Source: an uncultured Eubacteriales bacterium (lineage in GTDB: Bacteria > Bacillota > Clostridia > Monoglobales > Monoglobaceae). From it: a stretch of DNA of 6,716 bases. Below the pieces are notes generated by a model. The model made no database searches, was not told the DNA's origin, and saw only the letters and a program-made list of their open reading frames with translations. Position 1 is the first letter of the stretch. Each line of letters starts with the position of its first letter. Made by a program: the position numbers and the translations under genes. The stretch spans positions 1-6,716 of the forward strand of contig CATVQN010000062.1 of NCBI GenBank assembly GCA_958346135.1, written 5' to 3'. This document shows positions 1 to 6,704 of this stretch, piece by piece.

Positions 1-36
1 GGATCTTTGTTTCTATTTTTTATATGTTTTAAAATG

Positions 37-63
37 ACTGCCCCGCCAAATTGGCGGGGCAGT
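37..63 (-). terminator. Rho-independent terminator of the pst-pho operon, possibly bidirectional
   Basis: A perfect inverted repeat of 13 nt per arm (37-49 and 51-63) surrounds a single central base. The stem is GC-rich (CTGCCCCGCC/GGCGGGGCAG); in RNA the innermost A-T pairs would open into a small loop. On the minus strand it follows the phoR stop codon by about 50 nt and is followed by CATTTTAAAA, a modest U-tract. On the plus strand it is followed directly by TTTTATTG, so it could also stop transcription entering from the left. No other gene is visible between it and phoR. Confidence 0.88.
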
Positions 64-115
64 TTTATTGCTATGTCTTTTTAAAATACATTCGTAGTTC
101 TTATGCCAAATTCTT

Positions 116-1777
116 TTAGACTGCCGGAAAGGTAACGGTGATCGTGGTTCCTTCGTTGACGGTACTCTCTAATTGAATCTTCGCATGATGGTACATGGCG
201 CCGTGCTTGACAATGGAAAGACCCAGACCGGTTCCGCCCATGGCCTTAGAACGTCCCTTATCCACCCGATAGAACCGTTCAAAAATCCGGTTTTGCTCGG
301 AAAGCGGTATTCCGATACCGGTATCTTGGATTGTCAGTGTTACGTTTTCATCGCTTTTTGTAATGATCGCATTTACGGTGCCGGATTCCCGATTGTATTT
401 AATGGCATTGTCACAGAGGTTATAGATCATTTCGTCTAAAATCTTTCGTACCCCATGAACTACTGCGGTGTCGCCTAAAAGATGCATAGCAATATGCTTT
501 TTTGCCGCGGCCGGCTTCAGACGTGTGGTCACTTCCTCGGTAAGCTGAAACAGATCTACATCCTCCTTGGGATATTCAATGGCGCCCTCGTCTAATTCTG
601 ATAGCCTAATAATATCACTAACCAGCGAAATCAGCCGCTGAGATTCTTCGTAGATGGATGCGGCAAAGTCCGCAGTCACCTCCGGCGGAGTTCCGCCTGC
701 CTTTAAAAGCTCTGCAAAACCTGAAATTGAGGTCAGAGGCGTCTTGAGCTCATGGGAGACATTGGCGGTAAATTCTCGGCGCAGTGCTTCTCTTCTGGCA
801 CTTTCGGTAATGTCAAGAATAATGATCACGCCGCCAATGACCCTTTCGTGATCCCAAACAGGGTTGGCAATCAGCTGATAGGTGAACGACTCATAGGACA
901 TGGTGTGTTCTGCCCGTTTTCCGGTCAGGACGGTGTTTACGGCCTCCCGAAAATCTGCAGTTCGATTCAGCGTAAGTACACTGCTGTTTTCCGGGTCTTC
1001 TCCCTCGGCTTTGAGCAGCCGGAGAGCGGCAGAGTTATAGGAAAGAAGATTGGTTTTGCTGTCAATTACCAAAAAGCCCTCGCTCATATTTTCAGTGATG
1101 AGCCGAAACTCATTTTGCTTTTGATAGGCCTGCTCCAGTTGCTTGGTAATCGTTTCTTTTTGGTCGGCAATTTTACGCAGAAGAGGGGTCAGTTCTTCGT
1201 AGGTAGCGTTATTTTCGGGATTTTCCAAATCAAGATTGTTGATAGGCTTTAAAAGGCTTTTGGAAAGTCGTGAGGCTAGCAGAAACGATAAGATAAATGC
1301 CAAAATCAGGACAATCAGCAGCGGGTGCAGAATACCCAGCAAAACAGTGACAACGGTGTACTGACGGGTGGAGACCCGAAGAATGTTTCCGTCCGTTAGC
1401 AGCTTGGCATAGTAGACGGTTTTTTCGGTCAGCGTATTGGAATAACGGATGCTGGTTCCGCTGCCGTTTTTCAGCGCAAGCTGTACTTCTTTTCGTCCCA
1501 AGTGATTATCCAGCGTTTCCGCATCGCCAGAGGTGTCGGCAATGACCGTTCCATCCGGAGCAATCAGGGTAATACGCCGATCGTTGTCATGAAAATTATC
1601 AAATAAGGCAGTTCCGTCCTGCTCAATACTATAGGCAAGATAGCCGGCTTCGCTTTTTAATTCCTTAATAATCTGTCCTTCAAAAAAACGAAACAGGATG
1701 CCCATGATAAACGCCAGACTGGCAAGAACCACCAGCATAGCGGAAAAAAAGATGGAACGATAAATTTTATTCGTCAT
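116..1777 (-). CDS. phoR: Phosphate-sensing membrane histidine kinase PhoR
   Basis: Sensor kinase that autophosphorylates on histidine and passes the phosphate to the regulator encoded just upstream. With the ATG at 1777 the protein has 553 residues. It has a first membrane helix at about 9-29, an extracytoplasmic sensor region at about 30-138 containing a PAS/Cache-like strand pattern (DGTVIADT near 75), a second helix at about 141-170, a degenerate HAMP-like and coiled linker, and a cytoplasmic PAS domain at about 223-330 (ENMSEGFLVID near 231). The kinase core is complete: H-box SHELKTPLTS with the phospho-acceptor His342, N-box around Asn457 (CDNAIKYN), G1 box DTGIGI at 485-490, F-box IFERFYRVD, and G2 box GGTGLGLS from 514. 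A TTG at 1804 would add nine residues, but the ATG at 1777 has a G-rich SD-like tract (1786-1790) 8 nt upstream, so I prefer it. The start overlaps the end of the regulator gene by 11 nt, which suggests translational coupling. Calling it PhoR rather than another PAS kinase rests on the pst-phoU context. Confidence 0.94.
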   Translation of the reverse strand: MTNKIYRSIFFSAMLVVLASLAFIMGILFRFFEGQIIKELKSEAGYLAYSIEQDGTALFDNFHDNDRRITLIAPDGTVIADTSGDAETLDNHLGRKEVQLALKNGSGTSIRYSNTLTEKTVYYAKLLTDGNILRVSTRQYTVVTVLLGILHPLLIVLILAFILSFLLASRLSKSLLKPINNLDLENPENNATYEELTPLLRKIADQKETITKQLEQAYQKQNEFRLITENMSEGFLVIDSKTNLLSYNSAALRLLKAEGEDPENSSVLTLNRTADFREAVNTVLTGKRAEHTMSYESFTYQLIANPVWDHERVIGGVIIILDITESARREALRREFTANVSHELKTPLTSISGFAELLKAGGTPPEVTADFAASIYEESQRLISLVSDIIRLSELDEGAIEYPKEDVDLFQLTEEVTTRLKPAAAKKHIAMHLLGDTAVVHGVRKILDEMIYNLCDNAIKYNRESGTVNAIITKSDENVTLTIQDTGIGIPLSEQNRIFERFYRVDKGRSKAMGGTGLGLSIVKHGAMYHHAKIQLESTVNEGTTITVTFPAV

Positions 1778-2447
1778 CAAAATCGCCCCCAATTTTATAG
1801 CCAATGTTTTTCACGGTTTGAATCAGGCTCCCTGCGTCTCCCAGCTTGACCCGAAGCTTTCGGATATGCACATCCAGGGTTCGGGATTCTTCGTAGTATT
1901 CGCCCCAGACCTTGTTTAAAAGCTCGTCTCGGCTCACTACATTCCCGCCGGCGGCCAGCAGCGTTAAAAGCAGAGAATATTCTTTGTAAGAGAGGCTGAC
2001 ATCGGTATCGTGTACCCGGATGATATGCTTGTGCGGATCCACAAACAGAGGCCCTATAGCGTAGCAGTCATTTTTCTTATCCCGATAGGTGCGCCGCAGA
2101 AGCGCCCGAACCCGGGAGGTCAGTTCTACCATACCGAAGGGTTTTGCGATATAGTCATCCGCACCCATATCCAAGCCGGTTACCTTATCGTATTCGCTGC
2201 CCTTGGCGGTGAGCATAATAATGGGCAGAGTCTCGGTGCGGCTGTCGGCTCTTAGCTTTGTTAAAATCGAAAGACCGTCCTCCCCGGGCAGCATGATATC
2301 AAGCAGGACAAGCTCTGGCAGCTCTTGGGAAAGAGCCTCCCAGAAATAACGCGGCTCCGGGAAGCTTTGTACCTCATAACCCTCCTTCGAGAGGGCGTAA
2401 CTTACCAGCTTTCGGATATTATCATCATCTTCCACAAAGTATATCAT
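1767..2447 (-). CDS. phoB: Phosphate-regulon response regulator (PhoB/PhoP, OmpR family)
   Basis: DNA-binding response regulator, the partner of the downstream kinase. With the ATG at 2447 it has 226 residues, normal for the family. The receiver domain (about 1-115) has the acidic pocket Glu6-Asp7, phospho-acceptor Asp50 in LLDIMLPGEDG, Thr80 in MLTAKG, and Lys102 in AKPF. The C-terminal winged-helix domain (about 130-224) carries YKEYSLLLTLL, the VWG turn, the recognition-helix signature RTLDVHIRKLRVKLG, and the closing IQTVKNIGYKI wing. An in-frame ATG at 2453 would add two residues, but the GGAG at 2456-2459 is only 2 nt from it and 8 nt from the ATG at 2447, so the shorter form is favoured. 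A separate promoter lies in the 73-nt gap after phoU. Known as PhoB in Proteobacteria and PhoP in Bacillus; the sequence alone does not decide between the names. Confidence 0.94.
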   Translation of the reverse strand: MIYFVEDDDNIRKLVSYALSKEGYEVQSFPEPRYFWEALSQELPELVLLDIMLPGEDGLSILTKLRADSRTETLPIIMLTAKGSEYDKVTGLDMGADDYIAKPFGMVELTSRVRALLRRTYRDKKNDCYAIGPLFVDPHKHIIRVHDTDVSLSYKEYSLLLTLLAAGGNVVSRDELLNKVWGEYYEESRTLDVHIRKLRVKLGDAGSLIQTVKNIGYKIGGDFDDE

Positions 2448-2455
2448 AGGCATTT

Positions 2456-2459
2456 CTCC
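2456..2459 (-). promoter_or_regulatory. Shine-Dalgarno site that decides the phoB start
   Basis: GGAG on the minus strand lies 8 nt before the ATG at 2447 but only 2 nt before the in-frame ATG at 2453. Normal spacing favours initiation at 2447, giving a protein that begins MIYFVEDD, a usual N-terminus for receiver domains. Confidence 0.6.
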
Positions 2460-2477
2460 GTTTCAGTGTATATACTA

Positions 2478-2506
2478 ATCATAACACAGAACCCGATTTT
2501 CTTCAA
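2478..2506 (-). promoter_or_regulatory. Sigma-A-type promoter for phoB-phoR
   Basis: On the minus strand, TTGAAG (2501-2506) is separated by exactly 17 nt from TATGAT (2478-2483). These match the -35 and -10 consensus at 4/6 and 5/6. Transcription would start near 2471, about 24 nt before the phoB ATG, leaving room for the GGAG site. I see no TTAACA-like Pho box around it, so it looks like a basal promoter that keeps the two-component system present when the pst promoter is off. Confidence 0.7.
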
Positions 2507-2520
2507 CCGAAAACGAAAAA

Positions 2521-3171
2521 TCAGGATACCGGATTTTCATGGCCGCCGGTAATGGAATAAATGACCCATTCGGCAATGTTTTCCGCATGATCCCCGATAC
2601 GTTCTAAATACTTGGCAATCATGAAAAGATCAATCAGTGCTTCCGCATTTGCCTGTGCGTTTTGGACACCGTCAATCAGCTCGCATTTCACCTTTTGAAA
2701 CAGAGCATCCACCTTGTCATCCTGGGCGATGACAATTCGAGCCAGAGATAGGTCGGTTCTGACAAAGGAATCGATGCTGTCGGTTACCATTTTTGTGGTG
2801 GCCTTTGCCATATCCTCAATATGCACCTTGCTGGTGTAGCCGCCGAGATTGACAAAGGGAACAATCTCCGCTATGTCAGAGGCCTGATCGCCGATGCGTT
2901 CCATATCGGAAATCATTTTCAGTGCAGAGGAGATTTTCCGTAAATCCCCAGCCACCGGCTGCTGCATTAGCAAAAGCTTCATACAAAGATTCTCAATATC
3001 CCGTTCTTTTTGGTCAATTTGATTGTCGGTATCGCGTACCAGCTGCTTGAGATTGTCGTCGTTTTCCGTGAGATATCGGACTGCGCCGCCAATGGCATCC
3101 TCACAGAGGGCGCCCATGGTAATCAGTTCTTTATTTAATACTCTCAGCTGTTCGTCAAAATGGTTTCTCAT
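2521..3171 (-). CDS. phoU: Phosphate-transport accessory regulator PhoU
   Basis: Cytoplasmic, all-helical regulator of 216 residues, the usual length. In well-studied systems PhoU connects PstSCAB to PhoR, keeps PhoR inactive when phosphate is plentiful and restrains uptake. Two tandem PhoU repeats are visible. The first ends its core with the metal-site motif MERIGDQASDIAE (Glu91, Asp95, Asp99), and the second with LERIGDHAENIAEW (Glu190, Asp194), so both E-x3-D metal signatures are intact. The opening FDEQLRVLNKEL is also typical. The ATG shares one base with the pstB stop (TAATG), and a strong GGGAGG at 3180-3185 sits 8 nt upstream, so it is translated with pstB from the same message. Nothing is missing or unusual. 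Confidence 0.96.
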   Translation of the reverse strand: MRNHFDEQLRVLNKELITMGALCEDAIGGAVRYLTENDDNLKQLVRDTDNQIDQKERDIENLCMKLLLMQQPVAGDLRKISSALKMISDMERIGDQASDIAEIVPFVNLGGYTSKVHIEDMAKATTKMVTDSIDSFVRTDLSLARIVIAQDDKVDALFQKVKCELIDGVQNAQANAEALIDLFMIAKYLERIGDHAENIAEWVIYSITGGHENPVS

Positions 3172-3920
3172 TATCCAAACCTCCCTGTGATATAGTCCTC
3201 GGTACGCTGATCCTTCGGTGTGGAGAACATCCTTTCGGTATCGTCAAACTCCACCAGCTCTCCCAGTAAAAAGAACGCTGTTTTATCTGCAATCCGCAGC
3301 GCCTGCTGCATATTGTGGGTTACTATAATAATGGTATATTTCTCCTTTAACTCCAGTGCAAGCTCCTCAATTTTTGAGGTGGAGATTGGGTCCAGAGCGG
3401 AGGTGGGTTCGTCCATGAGAAGAATCTCCGGCTCTACGGCAAGCGCACGGGCAATACAAAGCCGTTGCTGCTGGCCGCCGCTCATGCCAAGAGCACTTTT
3501 TTTCAGGCGGTCTTTACATTCCTCCCAGATGGCGGCCTGCTTTAAAGAACGCTCCACAATCTCATCCAGCTTTAACCGGGAACGGATTCCGTGGATTCTG
3601 GGGCCGTAGGCGATGTTGTCATAGATGCTCATGGGAAACGGGTTAGGCTTTTGAAAGACCATGCCTATATGCTTTCTTAAAATTGTTACGTCAATGTCCT
3701 TGTAAATGTCCGTATCACCCAGCATGATGCGTCCCTCTATTTTACAGCCGTCTATTAGGTCATTCATTCGGTTCAGTGTCTTTAAAAAGGTAGACTTTCC
3801 ACAGCCGGAGGGACCGATGAGAGCGGTAATTTGGTTCTGAGGAATGGTAATATTGATGTTTTTCAGTGCGTGGTTGGTATCGTACCACAAATTTAAATCT
3901 GTTACGCTTAAATTGGCCAT
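3171..3920 (-). CDS. pstB: Phosphate ABC transporter ATP-binding protein PstB
   Basis: ATPase of the PstSCAB importer; a dimer at the inner face of the membrane powers uptake of inorganic phosphate. The 249-residue protein has all ABC motifs: Walker A GPSGCGKST at 36-44, Q-loop Gln90 in VFQKPNPFPMSIYDN (a PstB hallmark), ABC signature MSGGQQQR at 146-153, Walker B ILLMDE at 166-171 with catalytic Glu171, the D-loop SALDP, and switch His202 in VTHNMQQA. FLKTLNRMNDL after Walker A is also typical of PstB and separates it from other ABC ATPases. The ATG at 3920 lies 4 nt after the pstA stop, and an AAAGGG site at 3929-3934 is 8 nt upstream, overlapping the end of pstA. It overlaps phoU by one base at its own stop. 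This is the most conserved protein here and the call is secure. Confidence 0.98.
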   Translation of the reverse strand: MANLSVTDLNLWYDTNHALKNINITIPQNQITALIGPSGCGKSTFLKTLNRMNDLIDGCKIEGRIMLGDTDIYKDIDVTILRKHIGMVFQKPNPFPMSIYDNIAYGPRIHGIRSRLKLDEIVERSLKQAAIWEECKDRLKKSALGMSGGQQQRLCIARALAVEPEILLMDEPTSALDPISTSKIEELALELKEKYTIIIVTHNMQQALRIADKTAFFLLGELVEFDDTERMFSTPKDQRTEDYITGRFG

Positions 3921-3924
3921 GGTA

Positions 3925-4785
3925 TCATCCCTTTCGCTTGTTTACGGCTTTGGCAGCCAGTTTTGCCGCCAGGTTGATTATGAAGGTCAGCAGTAATAAG
4001 ATTACGGCAATGGCAAAGGCAATTTCAAACTCACCCCGTTCCTTTGCATACATATAGAGTGCAACCGTAAGGGTAGAACCGGGGTTGTTCGGCATTGGTG
4101 CATGAAACAGGTCAATCATTTCGTTGGCCATACCGGCTGTAAACAAAAGTGCTGCGCTTTCGCCTACAATACGCCCGATCGCCAGAATACAGCCGGTGAC
4201 AATTCCCTCAATGGAGGAGGGTAGTACCACCGAACGGATCATATGCCATTTTCCGCTGCCCAGAGCCAGGGAACCTTCACGATAGGAATTGGGTACGGTC
4301 TTGAGGCTCTCCTGTGTGGTGCGGATAATGGTGGGAAGTGTCATGATGACCAGAGTCAGAGCGCCGGCAATCAGGCTGGTACCCAAAGAGAAGAACTGGA
4401 CAAACAGCAGCATACCGACAAGACCGTAGATAATGGAGGGGATTCCGGAGAGGGTTTCTGCTGCCAGCTCAATGATTCGAACCACCCGTTTATTTTTGGC
4501 GTATTCATTTAGATAAATGGCAGAGCCGACACCAAGGGGGAGAACGATGACGAGAGCCATCAGAATGATGTACAGGGTGTTTAAAATGTTGGGAAGAATA
4601 CCTATGGTCTCCCGCACTAGACTGGGTTTGGTGCTCAGCAGCTGCCAGGAAATATGAGCAACACCCCGGTAGAGAATATAGCCGGCCAGCCCTAAAAATG
4701 CCGCAATAATGATGCCGGAGGCCAAATACATCAGCAGCATGAAAACCGTTTGATAGATTCGGCGCCTGAGAGGTATTTTCTTCAA
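3925..4785 (-). CDS. pstA: Phosphate ABC transporter permease PstA
   Basis: Membrane subunit that pairs with PstC to form the phosphate channel. The protein has 286 residues and about six hydrophobic helices. The first is at about 12-40; others lie at about 66-93 and 113-155, with more towards the C-terminus, which ends in basic NKRKG. The family motif LSGIPSIIYGLVGM is at 112-125, and the EAA loop that docks on the ATPase is at about 168-189 (REGSLALG then VVLP). The start is a TTG at 4785. No ATG or GTG lies upstream in frame near the junction, and the next ATG (residue 16) would cut into the first helix. An AAGGAG (4797-4802) lies 11 nt before the TTG, slightly far. The gene begins 5 nt after the pstC stop. 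PstA rather than PstC is assigned from order and from the sequence of the first half. Confidence 0.95.
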   Translation of the reverse strand: MKKIPLRRRIYQTVFMLLMYLASGIIIAAFLGLAGYILYRGVAHISWQLLSTKPSLVRETIGILPNILNTLYIILMALVIVLPLGVGSAIYLNEYAKNKRVVRIIELAAETLSGIPSIIYGLVGMLLFVQFFSLGTSLIAGALTLVIMTLPTIIRTTQESLKTVPNSYREGSLALGSGKWHMIRSVVLPSSIEGIVTGCILAIGRIVGESAALLFTAGMANEMIDLFHAPMPNNPGSTLTVALYMYAKERGEFEIAFAIAVILLLLTFIINLAAKLAAKAVNKRKG

Positions 4786-4790
4786 GGGAA

Positions 4791-5654
4791 TCAGTGCTCC
4801 TTTCTCTTTATCACCAGATTCAAAAACAGGTTGATGATCAGAATAAATACAAACAGTACCAAGGCGATGGAGAACAGAGCCTGTCGCTGTAAGCCGGAGG
4901 AGTAGGACATTTCGGAGGCTACCGCTGTAGTTAAAAACCGTACACTGCCAAAGAGCTTGGGCATATTTGCCACGTTTCCGGACACCATCATAACGGCCAT
5001 GGCTTCGCCAATGGCACGGCCGATGCCCAGTACGACCGAAGCTAAAATTCCGCTTTTGGCGGCAGGCACCGTTACCTTAAAGACTGTTTCGGTTTTGGTT
5101 GCGCCAAGCGCCAAGGATGCCTCCTCATATTCCTTGGGAACCGCCTTGAGGGCGGTTTCGGAAACGCTGATGACAGAGGGGAGAATCATAAGTGCGAGCA
5201 CTACAATGGCGGCAAGAAGCGTGGCGCCGTCGGGAAGATGAAAGGCATCTCGTATAAAGGGGACGACAACAATCATTCCCACCAGACCGTAAATCACAGA
5301 CGGGATTCCCGAGAGCAGTTCTACGGCGGCGCGAACCGGAGTTTCCAGCTTTGGCGGCGCCATTTTAGCAATATACACTGCGCAAAGAATACCGATGGGA
5401 ACGCCGATGAGCATGGCGCCCAGGGTGCCGTAGACGGAGGTCAGGATAAACGGCAGAATCCCGAAGCTGGGATTTGCGGCAGTGGAAGCCCAGACCCTTC
5501 CCAGGAGGAATTTTACAATTCCGATTTCCCGAATGGCAGGCACTCCGGAGATGATCAGAAAGACTGTGATGACTGACACAAATGCGACAGAGATAAAACC
5601 AAAAACGGTAAAGAGGGTATGCATGGCAGTTTCCAGAAAATTTTTCTTTTTCAT
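4791..5654 (-). CDS. pstC: Phosphate ABC transporter permease PstC
   Basis: The other membrane subunit of the phosphate importer. With the ATG at 5654 it has 287 residues. A first helix at about 13-36 is followed by an extracytoplasmic stretch (about 40-64) that includes the KFLLGRVWAST region typical of PstC, then a core of about five helices. The family motif LLSGIPSVIYGLVGM is at 113-127, and the EAA loop is at about 177-197 (EEASLALG through KVTVP), followed by GIGRAIGEAMAV. A TTG at 5714 would lengthen the protein by 20 residues and overlap pstS by 35 nt, but it has no ribosome binding site and the extra residues are not hydrophobic, so the ATG at 5654 is preferred. A moderate GGTGA (about 5 nt before the ATG) serves as the SD site. 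The gap to pstS is 25 nt without a clear hairpin. Confidence 0.95.
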   Translation of the reverse strand: MKKKNFLETAMHTLFTVFGFISVAFVSVITVFLIISGVPAIREIGIVKFLLGRVWASTAANPSFGILPFILTSVYGTLGAMLIGVPIGILCAVYIAKMAPPKLETPVRAAVELLSGIPSVIYGLVGMIVVVPFIRDAFHLPDGATLLAAIVVLALMILPSVISVSETALKAVPKEYEEASLALGATKTETVFKVTVPAAKSGILASVVLGIGRAIGEAMAVMMVSGNVANMPKLFGSVRFLTTAVASEMSYSSGLQRQALFSIALVLFVFILIINLFLNLVIKRKEH

Positions 5655-5679
5655 GCTTGTCACCAACTTAAGACTGATT

Positions 5680-6519
5680 TTATCGGATGACCGGAATTGC
5701 ACCGGCTTTTTCAATTAGGTCATCTGCGGCACTGCTGGTGGCAAAATTGAAAAATGCCTGTGCGGCGGGTGTGAGAGAAGCACCCTTTTTCGTTACGAAG
5801 ACAAAATCACGCTGGATCTTATAGCTGCCGTCCTGAATGGTTTTGGTGGAGGGCAGAACCCCTTCTACCGAGATGGCTTTCACACTGTCCTTCACAGAGG
5901 CCAAAGAGGCATAGCCGATGGCGTTGGGGTTGGAGGAAACGGTTTGTACTACATCGCCGGTGGAGGTCAGCTCCTGGCTGTAGACACAGGCATCCTTGGT
6001 TTTGGTAATGGATTCAAAGCCGTCACGGGTACCGGAGGCTGCCTCCCGGCCGATGCAGACAATGGGTGAATCGCTGCCGCCCACCGCACTCCAGTTGGAA
6101 ATCTGACCGGTGTAGATTTGTGCAATTTGTTCCAGGGTAAGATCTGCTACCGGGTTTTGGGGGTTTACAATGACGGCAATACCGTCAAGAGCGATCACCG
6201 TTCCTTCCAGGGTTTGCGCTTCCTCGTCTTTTAGGTCGCGGCTGGATAGACCAATATCGCATCTGCCCTCAGAAACTGCCTGGATTCCGGAGCCGGAGCC
6301 GGTGGGATTGTAGGTAACCTTTACTCCTGAATTTTCCTCCATATAGGCCTCGCTTAAATAGCCGATTACCTTTTCCATAGAGGTGGAGCCATCGGTTGCT
6401 ACCGTACCGGAGGCGGTTGTGGAGGGTTGTGTTGAATTGGATTGCTCTGTGCTGCCGCAGCCGGCGCAAAAGGCCGCTGCCAGCAAAACCGAGAGTGCAG
6501 CTGTTACAATTTTTTTCAT
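5680..6519 (-). CDS. pstS: Phosphate-binding lipoprotein PstS
   Basis: Extracytoplasmic phosphate receptor that hands phosphate to PstCA. The 279-residue protein begins with a lipoprotein signal peptide: Lys2-Lys3, a hydrophobic core to about 17, then C-A-G-C with the expected lipidated Cys21. A Ser/Thr-rich linker (about 22-38) leads into the mature domain. Phosphate-contacting loops typical of the family are visible: ATDGSTSM at 41-48, TGSGSGI at 73-79, LSSRDL at 91-96, and Arg158 with ASGTRDGFE from 161. The IYTGQISNW segment (135-143) is also diagnostic. The start ATG at 6519 has an AAAGGA 11 nt upstream. It is first in the operon, behind a promoter with Pho boxes. The lipobox is slightly atypical because Cys rather than Leu occupies position -3. 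Some PstS-like proteins bind other oxyanions, but the phoU-phoBR context supports phosphate. Confidence 0.96.
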   Translation of the reverse strand: MKKIVTAALSVLLAAAFCAGCGSTEQSNSTQPSTTASGTVATDGSTSMEKVIGYLSEAYMEENSGVKVTYNPTGSGSGIQAVSEGRCDIGLSSRDLKDEEAQTLEGTVIALDGIAVIVNPQNPVADLTLEQIAQIYTGQISNWSAVGGSDSPIVCIGREAASGTRDGFESITKTKDACVYSQELTSTGDVVQTVSSNPNAIGYASLASVKDSVKAISVEGVLPSTKTIQDGSYKIQRDFVFVTKKGASLTPAAQAFFNFATSSAADDLIEKAGAIPVIR

Positions 6520-6567
6520 TGAAAATACATTCCTTTCTTTTTTGTTCTTTGGAACTAGTATGTCTTT

Positions 6568-6596
6568 ATTATACCCTTGCTATGTTAACTCTAAAA
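6568..6596 (-). promoter_or_regulatory. Activator-dependent promoter of the pst operon
   Basis: A perfect TATAAT (6568-6573) on the minus strand is preceded at 17 nt by TTTTAG (6591-6596), which matches the -35 consensus poorly. Transcription would start near 6561, giving a leader of about 42 nt before the pstS ATG. A strong -10 with a weak -35, overlapped by TTAACA-like repeats, is what a promoter needing a bound activator looks like. Confidence 0.72.
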
Positions 6597-6623
6597 GAGA
6601 ATTTAGGTTAACTCTAAGTTAAC
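6583..6623 (-). promoter_or_regulatory. PhoP/PhoB box array upstream of pstS
   Basis: Read on the minus strand, the hexamers TTAACT (6617-6622), TTAACC (6606-6611) and TTAACA (6583-6588) match the TTAACA-type half-site known for B. subtilis PhoP. The first two start 11 nt apart and the third follows 23 nt later, leaving room for a degenerate fourth unit near 6595-6600 (TCTCTT). From the predicted start near 6561 the units fall at about -61, -50, -39 and -27, close to the -60 to -20 core binding region of Bacillus PhoP-activated promoters. Because GTTAAC is palindromic, site orientation is not certain from the sequence. Confidence 0.65.
6584..6617. repeat. 11-nt direct repeat GTTAACTCTAA in the pst control region
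   Basis: GTTAACTCTAA occurs exactly at 6584-6594 and 6607-6617, 23 nt apart. A third GTTAAC follows at 6618-6623 and a fourth at 6660-6665. The copies coincide with the proposed Pho boxes, so the repeat is most simply read as regulator binding sites. Confidence 0.6.
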
Positions 6624-6704
6624 ATTAAGAACAATGGAAACGATTCTGCGCATAATTATGTTAACAAAAACGTCTGTGTCGTGTGTGTAACTAAGGAAAA
6701 AAGA

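Noticed and set aside
752..1252. A 166-codon open frame on the plus strand opposite phoR
   Set aside because: It lies wholly inside the well-supported kinase gene on the other strand, shows no recognisable domain, and is best read as a chance shadow frame. The same applies to the other plus-strand frames opposite phoB, pstB, pstA, pstC and pstS.
2494..2515. Imperfect inverted repeat (CGATTTTC ... GAAAACG) after phoU, as a possible terminator
   Set aside because: About 7 A/T-rich base pairs with a bulge and no U-tract after it on the minus strand. It overlaps the -35 of the phoB promoter and is too weak to call.
5655..5679. Expected hairpin between pstS and pstC that would favour the binding protein over the permeases
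   Set aside because: The 25-nt gap contains no convincing inverted repeat, so I do not call an attenuator or processing site here.
5655..5714. Longer PstC starting at TTG 5714
   Set aside because: It would overlap pstS by 35 nt, has no ribosome binding site, and adds a polar stretch before a good MKKKNF start at 5654.
6544..6555. Small inverted repeat GTTC-TTTG-GAAC in the pstS leader
   Set aside because: Only 4 bp of stem, likely by chance; there is no sign of a riboswitch in a leader of about 42 nt.
6671..6690. TGTG-rich tract near the right edge
   Set aside because: Short and irregular, with no repeat unit long enough to call a tandem repeat.
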